Of a stretch of DNA of 64,000 nucleotides, positions 55,076 through 64,000 are shown piece after piece. A program made the position numbers and the translations under genes. The notes below the pieces were generated by a model. It worked only from the letters and a program-made list of their open reading frames with translations. It was not told the origin of the DNA and ran no database searches. This DNA comes from Agrypnia vestita (taxonomy: Eukaryota > Arthropoda > Insecta > Trichoptera > Phryganeidae), in assembly GCA_016648135.1 (NCBI GenBank), contig JADDOH010001522.1, forward strand, positions 45,400 to 109,399, written 5' to 3'. The first letter of the stretch is position 1. Each line of letters opens with the position of its first letter.

Positions 55076-57739
55076 TTTTTTGTGGATTTGGTTTTTCTGT
55101 AAGACCGTCTAATTGATTACTAAATTTGGTTTCAATAAAACAGTTTATCAACAGATATAGGGTTACAAATACAAGCGCTTATAAATAAACCTATAAAGAC
55201 ATATTAATGTACAATGTGAAGATAAAACAAAAAAGACACTAAAACACTAAAACAGTTGTTACGTAACAAGAATAATTAGTGCATCGCAAAAATCTTATGA
55301 TTTTCAATGTAAATGATATTTGTTGCGCATATATAGAAAAACTATAGAAGTATTGCGCATATATAGAAAAACTAAATAAAAATTTAAACTTTAAGCCTAG
55401 AAATCAGAACAGATTTTTATTGATTATTTTCCAGATGGCGAATTCTTGAAAATTAAATTCTTAAATATTTTATTTAATGTATTTTTGTCTGAAAATCATA
55501 AAAAAATTATATCTTTATCCGCGAATTCTTTCTTTCATAGAGAGACCCACAAATTATTGTATAACATATTTAAAGCTTAAATTTAAATTAAATTAAAAAT
55601 GTGTGAACAAAACTGAAATTAAAAAATTCCAACAGTTTTTCAACCCAAAACCACAAGGAAAATGTTTTGATGTAGGTACCTACACGGTATGTTATTTTAA
55701 ACATTTATTAATGTATGATTTTCTGTTACTTACATATTCGATTAGGTGCTCGTCAATAAGATTTTAAAATAATGTTTTCAATGCACCCACTTCTTTTGCA
55801 TATTTACAATGATATATATTTTTTAATGTTTTTGCATGCGCATTCGATTAATTTTCGTAAATATGGATGAAACGTTATTAACTCTGAATATGTATTGGAA
55901 TCATTTGATTAAAGATAAAAATAATTATCGGTCGAATGACTCAGGTAACATAAAAATTAAGTAATTTTAGTAAGGTAGCATTTTGTGTACGTACCCGCTA
56001 TTACGAATAAATATGCAAATTACTCTACTATTCGCAGTCATTAAATCCGGTTTTAAGTTCACATTTTCACGATTCTTTGAACGTGTTTGAAATGAAGTTC
56101 ATGCAATGGTTGTTATAAATTAAAGTAAACTGGTTTTAATTAATTACTTTTGATTTTAAATACTTTTTGGTTTTAAGTTAAAAATATCTATCAAACTAAT
56201 GTACATAACTGTTTAAGGAGAAATACCTACCTACAAAGCGCGAAAAAGGGCAATATTTGTGAATTTTTTAAAGAAAACCTATATAGATGATAATATTGAT
56301 ATTATTTTTACATAAAAGAAGATACTTTCAAGAATATGTTTTAAAAATATTTAACGTAGAAGTTTATTAAAATATAGATTTTTGACTAAATGGCGGGCGT
56401 TTGAATTTAAAATAGTGTTTTTTAGGGAAAAATTCGGGTTTATTATGCAAACAAAAAAAAGTAAGTTACTTTAAACAATCCTACGACAAAGACTACATAA
56501 TTATGTATGGAACAACTACTAGAAATTTCAAGTTGATCGGTTCAGTAGTTGCCGAGATATGTTGATCACCGATTTTCAAAACATGATTTCGAGTAAAACG
56601 CGTTTGAAAATTGAGCAATGAATAAATCGTCAAATCTTTCAACTTACATAAAATCATCGATTCCAGGTCCATACTATAAGTCCTCCACCTTGCTTAGAAT
56701 TCCCATGTCATCGAGCAATCTTCACAAACATAATAGAAACAGATCTTACGTTCATTTATGAAAGAGCCCGGCTGGCAGCTACCTGCATGTAGCACGGCGC
56801 CGTGTGACGCGGCGCGTAATCAACAAAAGGATGCCACTAGTATCAGCTATAACTTTGTTATTTATTTTAATTTTTGCTGGAAATTTTCATTAGACATTCT
56901 AAAAACATCAAGCTTTAAGAAAATGCACAAATTTAAAAATCGATTTTTTCGAACCTGGGTAGGTATTACCCCTTAATTATTAGGCCTTTTTGAACGTAAT
57001 ATTAGACAAGTTGAGACAACAAAGGAAGGGTTGTATAATGTTAAAGCCTGTAAGAGAAATAATTCAAATTAATCGTTTCTGAAGTGCTTCCTTGTCTTTG
57101 ACACTTGTACTTCACTTAAGAGCAATATCTTTTTGATAAAGAATAAATGATAAGCCTGTTTTTAGTGAGATAATTGCAAAGTAAATACTTGGTGATCGTG
57201 TTTCCGTTAATCAAAACGATAGTGTAATAGTACAATTTAAAATTTATTTTTTTATTATTACACAACATTTATTTTTTTGAAAAGGTTACTAAAAATAAAA
57301 ATATTTATAGATAAGATTCTCTTTGGAAATAATACGTGACACGCAATGTCAGGAAGTATCAACAAGCGGCCTATAAATAACCTATAAAAGCTCTTAGGGC
57401 GGTAAGAAATAATGTTGATAATTTAATTAATAATATAATATTAAAAAACCTCCTCACCCCTCCTCTCTCATTGTTTCAACTAAATCAAACTCCACCTTTG
57501 GCTACCCTCTCCCTCACACATAACTCACCTACCTCTTTCAGTATCTAAGATATTTTAGTTTATATTCTCACCTAACTAGTCGTGTATAAATTAAACTCAA
57601 AAGAGGTCGTAAACACGTATTTTATTTATATATAAATTGATACATGTCTGACAAAACGAAAATAATTTATTAAAATATTCAAGTCAGTAATTTTTCATGT
57701 CTTAAATTAATATTTTGCTTATGTTTACACAGGTTCCTC
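55076..57739. other. No recognisable gene
   Basis: 2.6 kb of AT-rich DNA. 56510-56600 (AAATTTCAAGTTGATCGGTT, AGTTGCCGAGATATGTTGAT) looks like a small repeat of a kind common in insect genomes, and 56755-56835 is GC-richer. No gene can be supported. Confidence 0.35.
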
Positions 57740-57850
57740 ATAGCTAGTAGCAAAAACTTAGTAGGTGGATTCCTGCCTTGATAATGAGTCAAAAATATTC
57801 AAGCTACCATGACCAATAGTTATGGAGATATGCAATATCAAAGTTTTCCT
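57740..57850 (+). repeat. Fragment of the 15072 foldback family
   Basis: GATTCCTGCCTTGATAATGA, AATAGTTATGGAGATATGCA and ATATCAAAG parallel 14990-15095, including the arm's outer end. The partner arm is missing. Confidence 0.45.
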
Positions 57851-57949
57851 TTTTTTTCAAAACGTATATTTTGCATTGTGTTAATAAATAAATAATTATT
57901 TATATTAATAACAAAAGAACACTGTACAAACCACTACGTATTGAATTAT

Positions 57950-57990
57950 CAAAATGTTTCCGGGCTAGTGGTCCATTCATCAGGATAGAA
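57950..57990 (-). other. Penelope-type hammerhead-like motif
   Basis: The minus strand reads CTGATGA (57977-57983), 16 bases, then GAAAC (57956-57960). Both core boxes are exact, but the intervening helix is weak. GGTTACCACGGCATAACATC at 58142-58161 resembles the GCCGT-type flank of the 14433 segment. Confidence 0.4.
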
Positions 57991-58431
57991 GGCATTCCAA
58001 AACTCAAATTCGAAGTATAGACATTACTTAAATATAAATAATATTTTTTATGTAGGTTCTGAGAACACACACAGTCACTATATCACGTTTTTAGGTCTTA
58101 TTAATTATTTAGAAATAATTTTACGTAAAGCCCAAATCCTGGGTTACCACGGCATAACATCTTGTAAAACCGCGACTCATACTCACTCCGTTGCGAACAG
58201 ACTCGCGTTTTCGATAACGCCGCGTCGGGTAGCAACGCGATTTAATTATATCTTTTTCACGCTCGTTCGTACGGAACATGGCCGGGTAAATATGCAAAAC
58301 AAAGTGTTTAACGCATTGTGAAGCTTCTCTTTATTATAAACTTTAGCAGATAGATATTTCAATATAAGCTATTCATTAGTGTCAATTTAAATAAGTTAAT
58401 ATCATCACAACTAGATGTTGTCCAAAATTAT
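57991..58431. other. No recognisable gene
   Basis: 58165-58275 is GC-richer. Nothing supportable. Confidence 0.35.
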
Positions 58432-58660
58432 GGACAATTCAGTAATTGAGTTCTCAGAACATACATATAAAAATATCGTTAAAATTATATACTGATAAAT
58501 AAAAGGAGCTAAAAAATTGAAAAAAAAAAGGATTTTCAGGCGTATTCTATAAAAATATATCTAAAAAATAACTTATTTTCTATGAGTCATCTATAATATA
58601 TCATGTAAAAGGAAAAAAGATTTAATACGGGTAACCAGATGTAATGAAAATAAACTGGAA
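58432..58660 (+). repeat. Unnamed dispersed repeat, copy 1
   Basis: AATTCAGTAATTGAGTTCTC, CAGGCGTATTCTATAAAAAT and TTATTTTCTATGAG align in the same order with 62530-62775. Confidence 0.35.
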
Positions 58661-59034
58661 ATAAAAATAAGATTGTGTCTATATTACGCATTGCGGTGTG
58701 ACCTCATTTTTACTAAAATTCTGAGCAGTTACAATATAAAAGTGCTTTTAGGAGCGATATCAATCTTATTGTGAACTGATAAGTTTACACAAAAATCTTC
58801 TGAAGACGAGCCCTCACATTATGAATTATAATTAAAATTCATAATACCTTGGTGGATATGTGCGTCATCACATACCATGTATATACCATGATGAGTAGAT
58901 CGAAGATCTTCAACGTGGTCGTGTGAAATGAAAGATTCTCACCTTATCAAAAGAATCTTCTGGTGTGCAAATATATTGCGTATGATAAAGCAAGTATAGC
59001 TGGCAGAGACAATATGGCAGATACTCACAGTAAG
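58661..59034. other. No recognisable feature
   Basis: AT-rich. Nothing supportable. Confidence 0.4.
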
Positions 59035-59940
59035 ACATTGACTCACTCACTCACTCACTTACCATCACGCCGTTTCCCCGAGGGGGTAGGCAGAGAGGAT
59101 AGAGCGCCATACTCTTCTGTCCTGACATACAACTTTCGCTTCGTCTACATTCATACATCTTCGCATGCAAGCTCGACGGTTGTTCAGACTTCTAACAGGA
59201 CCATCTTCCAGTATCTGGTTAATCTGGTCATGCCACGTCTTCCGTGGTCGCCCTCTTTTTCTGGCGCCGTCAACACTTGCATCATATATCTTTCTTACCA
59301 TTCTTTCCTCATTCATTCGCTCAACATGCCCAAACCACCTGAGCGACCCTATTTTTATTCTCTGTATTATGCTACGATCAGCTTTATATTCATTCCTAAT
59401 ATCTTCATTCTTTACTCTATCATACATGGATTTACCACACATACGTCTAAGGAACCTCATCTCCACTGCATTCAATCTACTTTCGTTCCTCTTCTGCCAG
59501 CTCCAGGCTTCACTTCCATACATTAGTGTCGGTACCAGAACTCCATTATGTACGGCTAGTTTTGCCTCGGTAGACATATTTCCATTAGAAATTATCGCAT
59601 TCAAAGCACCGTTCACCCTATTCCCGGCAGTCACTCTCCTCTCTATATCTTTCTCAACATTCCCTCTTCTATCGAACATACTTCCCAAGTACACAAACTC
59701 ATCTATTTGTTCCAAACATTCATTGCCTACTAGTATTTCACACGTTGTCTTACTTTCCTCCTTCTCGAATACCATTACTTTTGACTTCTTTACATTCATA
59801 ATAAGGTCACTTTCCTTGCATACATCATACATCCTGCTAACTAGACTTTGTAGGTCTTGTTCGCTATTTGCCATTAATACCGCATCATCCGCGTACAGTA
59901 AACAGCATACAATCAAATCACTCATTTTCGCTCCTATATT
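59035..59940 (-). pseudogene. LINE family L, 5'-truncated but open 3' half
   Basis: A 286-residue uninterrupted frame (59925-59065) holds the last palm motif and C-terminus of a non-LTR retrotransposon reverse transcriptase. It starts at CLLYADDAVLMANSEQDLQ with an intact YADD, followed by MNVKKSKVMVFEKEE, DEFVYLGSMFDRRG, LVPTLMYGSEAWSWQKR, LRRMCGKSMYDRVKNEDIR, LRWFGHVERMNEERMVRKIY, GRPRKTWHDQINQIL and CQDRRVWRSILSAYP. The RWFGHVERM...GRPRKTW block is frequent in RTE-type elements, but I do not fix the clade. The element ends in a TGAG tetranucleotide tail on the minus strand. Earlier polymerase motifs and the endonuclease are missing. It is the least decayed of the family-L copies here (11200, 28640, 41870, 45540). 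Confidence 0.88.
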
Positions 59941-62299
59941 CTGCCACTTACTAGTTCACGAACAATGATGGAATATTTGAATCATGGCGCGGGGATAGCG
60001 CGGAGCCACGCCGCCTGCTTCTGGCATCTGATTGGTTGACTCGCTATCTGTTACTGCTAGAATACGCTGAAGGCCCCAATCACCATACATATAACAACTA
60101 TAATAAATACAAATTAAAATTATTGGTATCAAAGTAAGATTTTATTCATCATCCATCCATTGTAGTTCATGAATTGGCAATGACAATGGTCTTTTCACTT
60201 GTCCGAAAATTAAAAATTTTAGAGAATATATCGTTATACCTTATACATGTTTGTGTACAGTAGTACGAAAATTAATTGGGACAGGATTTTTTCCAAAATG
60301 TGAGTGATCGGGTAGATTGATGGGTAGATTCATTGACGTATTATTATATAGAAACGTTATTCCCATACTAGCCGACATTCACATGTAGCAAATATTGCAT
60401 TGAAAGAGACGACAAACCACGGCACACTTATTTCATAGACGCTCTGCATGTAGACAGAAAAATCTGGTAATTTGACATACTCAGTCTTGCAATAGTGTAC
60501 AATACTCTGTTCCTTTTTCCGCGTAGCGTCGTGCCCGATCACAAAGAAGGTCCGTTCGACAACGAATGCAAGGAAGAGAATTACCTTACTTTTGAGTTGC
60601 CAAGATGTCTCGTTTGTAACGTATCTGTAGTTTATTATATCATCGGGCAGATTGACGTTTTTCCAAGATCCAAGCAACTAAACAAAATGTGGATAGAATG
60701 GTGAAATTAAAAAAAAATATATATTTAAACCGGTGAAAATTAATGTGTATGCCGTTGAGTGTAAATGCCCATATGTATGTAACAATATTTTTAGAAATTT
60801 AAATAAAATTAGCAGATTGAGGTATAAAATGCAATTTATTGCGTGTTGCGCATACATATTACATAACTAGTGAAGAAAAATATTGTAGGCAAAATATTTT
60901 AAACATGACGGAGCAAAAAACGAGAGAAATAGTGCAGAGATAATAATATTGAACACAAAGAAATGTAACGAATAAGGAGAGAGGGAATTATTTTTAGTAC
61001 ATATCGTGGAAAAGAACACTGTTCAAGAAAGGTGCAACGTGTAATAAAATCTGGTGGTTTCATGCATCCGGTGTAATATTATATTTGAAATGTGCTTAAC
61101 ATAATAATGTATTTCGGAACTTCTATTTCTATTAAATCAACCGACATGACGCCCGCGATCGTAAATAAACGGGGTGAAGACTGCTAATAGCATGTCTTCT
61201 TGTTTTATTTATTTATATTATCAATGTTATTCCATTCGCCTCAATCATGCCTATACATAATAAAGACTTTCTTTTCTGTACCTGGTATGCAGATATCACC
61301 CTCAATCAAACACAAAGATATACAATTTTACTAATAAAATTGTTGTCTTTTGAAGATGTCTTGACATATTTTACTGCTTCTGAATAATTATCTGTTATTC
61401 AAAATACTTTGATCCAATACGAAAAAATAAATTTCATTTTAGTCAAATTCTTATTTAACTGCAGCCCAAATCCAAAATGTCAGTATTAATGTATTTTGGC
61501 GGGTTATGTGTGAAGTGTTTGGAGGGAATTCCCACCCGTCCAGAAGTATCCCCTCGTGTCGGCATTTGGCGTGTATTGTAGGAATATTGCATAATGTATG
61601 TAGTATGTGTACCTCTGTGTACCTTCGTGCCTCTGCTGAAAGGAGTGGATATAGGGCGCAAATGATACCCACGGTAAACTGTTATACTTTATCGCAAAAA
61701 TTTACAGATGGTGTTGCGTACAAGAATATCACTTATATTTGTGGTCGGTATCTGTGACGACACATGAGTGTAGATTTGCAGCGGCTCTTGACCGCAACAC
61801 TATTAAATTTCTAATATTATTATTTATGTGCTTTTTAAAATTAAATTAAATAAAAAAAAGTAACATTTAAAAATTTAAAGGACACATATAAGTTACATTT
61901 TAGCATGGGCATATGCCATGTAATTTTTTTAACGCTTCAACAGGCCATGAGGACCGATTTCTGTAGCGAAAAATTTCACCAAAAGTGTTTAGTAAATCAC
62001 ACAGATTGGTGTATATGCAGATATAGCACAAATTTAAGATAAGTCATAATAATTTTACAGTTCTGATTTCTAATAATAACAGCTGTCGCATTATTTTCAC
62101 TTCCTGGATAAAACGAGACAAGCAATTTAACAATGTAATTATAATTATTTTTTTATCTCACGTGTTTTTATCTAATTAATAATCCTTAATGGAAATTGTA
62201 TCAAATTTATTTAAACTTGATTCGAACTGTGAAACCGTTCGTGACAAGGGTTAATCCTGATGATTAAGGGTTAATAATAATGAGCACGTGGTAGTTTAA
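59941..62299. other. No recognisable gene
   Basis: 2.3 kb. The frames at 60357-60677 (minus) and 60495-60704 (plus) overlap each other and have no convincing domain. 61500-61760 has mixed composition without a motif. Nothing is supported. Confidence 0.35.
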
Positions 62300-62520
62300 T
62301 CTGCTTCTATGGCGAGAATTGCGCTCTGGTACTCTTCACTTAGAGCGAAGAGTAGCGAGAATTCAGTGGAGTCTCGGGCTTCGCTTGGTGTGTCCATCAT
62401 GTTGGAGAGCGACCTCTTGACCTCCGACCTCGCACAACCTTAGTGATCCCCAATTTCTCCAGTTGTCCCTCCCTTCCAGCAACGTACCTCCAGTATTCTG
62501 GTTTCCTATATCCTGGTCTT
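62300..62520. other. GC-richer segment with short frames on both strands
   Basis: A 43-codon plus-strand frame starts at 62309 (MARIALWYSSL). A minus-strand frame over the same DNA reads MMDTPSEARDSTEFSLL then FALSEEYQSAILAIEAD. Neither has a family I know, and neither has convincing splice sites. TTCACTTAGAGCGAAGAGTAG-type internal symmetry is present. Confidence 0.2.
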
Positions 62521-62529
62521 AAGGGAATG

Positions 62530-62775
62530 TAAAATTCAGTATTTGTGTTCTCATAATATATATATATATATTGTTAAAAATATATGCTGGTCTTTACAAG
62601 AAGTTAAAAAGTTTAAAATGTTGATTTTAAGGCGTATTCTAGTGTATATGATAAATAATTCGGAAGAATATCAATATATACATTAAAAAAATATTGCTTT
62701 ATATTCTATTTTAAAAATATTGAAAATCTATGTAGGCTATTTAATGAGAAGGACAACTGATGTCTTAGAACAATG
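62530..62775 (+). repeat. Unnamed dispersed repeat, copy 2
   Basis: AATTCAGTATTTGTGTTCTC, TAAGGCGTATTCTAGTGTAT and GCTTTATATTCTATTTT parallel 58432-58660. It contains a short TA run at 62557-62572. Confidence 0.35.
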
Positions 62776-64000
62776 TCTATTCAAATAAATGAAAGGTTTC
62801 AGATTTAGAACAAATTTACAACATTCAAAAATTTGATACAGTGGGGATATTTGATATTGTGGGGATGTTCACCAATACCAATGGGGGTTGGTGAACATTG
62901 CATTGGGTAGAGTGATCACATAATCCAGCTCCTACAGGTCGTAAGCCCCGGGCCATCCTATAAAAATACTGCCATGCAGGTTTAAGAAGATAATTGTTTT
63001 TTTGAATATGCTACTTAAATAAACATAACATAATATAGAAGTTAAAATAAAAAAAAATCGGCAAATTTGCACGTTGCGTTGGTTGAATTTTTAAAATTTT
63101 TATCTACGATCGACAAAAGTAGCTTTTGCGGTAATGTATATCACTGAGTAACCAGAGGCGTGCAGTAGGTGCTTTTAAATAAGCTGGACCTAACTAAAAA
63201 ATTTAAATTATAAATTGAAAAAATGTATCTCGTAATATTTAACTCACAATTATAATATTTATTTAAGATTTTATTAATCATAATATTTCTTCCACGAAAA
63301 TGTTTGAATGCGCTTTATTTTCTAATATATATGTTTATTTTCAACTTATGCTTCTATGTACTGACTGCACGCACCTGTTATTGATTCGTAAGTTACTAAA
63401 AGTGAAATTACACGACATGAAATTACAATTTATGAAAATTTACAAAAATTACATTTTATTTTTACTAACTTAACTTAAACTAATCAGCTATGTACAGATC
63501 TGCTGTACAAATGGCTATGTACCTGAACATGGCTATTGCGTACGTATGGTAGTAACACTAATTTGTTTCCGATTGGTTTATTAAGTCTGGTTGCTACACT
63601 TGTGACATCTAGCGACTGAGAGGTTAGGAGTGTCAGGAGACAAATCCAGTTTATATTAATAAGCCCAGTTGCATGTCTTATTTAAAAATAGTAAGGTAAT
63701 CGATATGATGTATATTCTAATAAGGTAAACACGAACACATTAATATATTAATGAAAAACTTTGTCTCGTACTCGATTAAGGTTTTTTGTTGAAACTTTTC
63801 CGTGATTTTCGACGGATTATATCTAAAATTGAGAAATAATATATCTAGGATGGTAGAAAAAATTATGATCAATCTAAGATGCCGGGATGTGAATGAAGTC
63901 ATTCAGAAGTTTCCAGACCATAAGAGGTATGAAAAGTTTCCTTTTTAAAACAAAACTAAACAGTCCCAAGCGCATAGTACTCAAACCCAAACTCCTCTGG
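62776..64000. other. No recognisable feature
   Basis: AT-rich to the window end. 62860-62990 is slightly GC-richer. No gene-like signal. Confidence 0.4.

Noticed and set aside
59165..59968. 267-codon plus-strand open frame
   Set aside because: It is the antisense shadow of the minus-strand LINE frame with motifs YADD and RWFGHVERM.
60357..60704. Overlapping 106- and 69-codon frames, faintly THAP-like (VFPRSKQLNKMWIEW)
   Set aside because: The Cys-Cys-Cys-His zinc ligands of a THAP domain are not in place and the match is only a few residues.
1..64000. CRISPR array, bacterial operon or phage-type gene cluster
   Set aside because: No regularly spaced direct repeats and no closely packed frames; every motif-bearing frame is eukaryotic or transposon-derived.

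Overview
This window looks like intronic and intergenic DNA of an insect (at least an arthropod) nuclear genome. It is strongly AT-rich, has no operon-like packing and is crowded with decayed transposons: Ty3/gypsy LTR elements, mariner, hAT, a P-element relative, several non-LTR retrotransposon (LINE) tails, Penelope-like termini, tRNA-derived SINEs and many short foldback or MITE-like repeats. The sequence does not fix the insect order. I found no bacterial-type gene, CRISPR array or intact structural RNA gene. The only convincing piece of a host protein gene is one 138-base exon at 4593-4730 that encodes a complete C3HC4 RING finger resembling those of Mind bomb E3 ligases. A weaker candidate is a minus-strand last exon with a 3' UTR at 52545-53223.

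Layout. 1-4321: a repeat (family X), then a 3964-base gypsy element on the minus strand with matching 197-base LTRs, polypurine tract and primer-binding site, but with most of gag and protease deleted and damaged catalytic residues. 4593-4730: the RING exon. 4822-8136: three more family-X copies and one family-Y copy. 8174-10850: a second, different gypsy relic (LTR plus integrase) interrupted by a MITE-like repeat (family W) that itself contains a deleted hAT element. 11100-15612: a LINE tail, tRNA-like SINE heads, a P-element-like transposase fragment abutting a hAT-like fragment, a Penelope-like terminal segment, a foldback element and a third W fragment.

16000-25000 is mostly unrecognised AT-rich DNA with family X and Y copies and two LINE scraps. 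25002-26287 is the best-preserved mobile element: a mariner with 29-base terminal inverted repeats, TA target duplication and an uninterrupted 339-residue D,D34D transposase. 28640-29170 is a LINE copy whose YADD catalytic motif is split by six extra bases. 30950-40000 holds SINEs, further X and Y copies and two striking inverted-repeat elements (37527-37949 and 39112-39783). 41870-49765 holds four more LINE fragments. 50320-54450 has TA microsatellites, a second copy of the SINE seen at 34403, the candidate terminal exon and a MITE related to the foldback at 39112. 59035-59940 carries the longest LINE open frame (286 residues, intact YADD). The rest is unrecognised.

The elements do not form a working system. 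Their arrangement records nested and serial insertion. The most useful leads are the RING exon, the intact mariner, a set of five short motifs resembling the hammerhead-ribozyme cores of Penelope-like elements, and the dispersed families X, Y, W and S. All repeat relationships come from reading by eye, so boundaries are good to a few bases where terminal repeats are given and rougher elsewhere.
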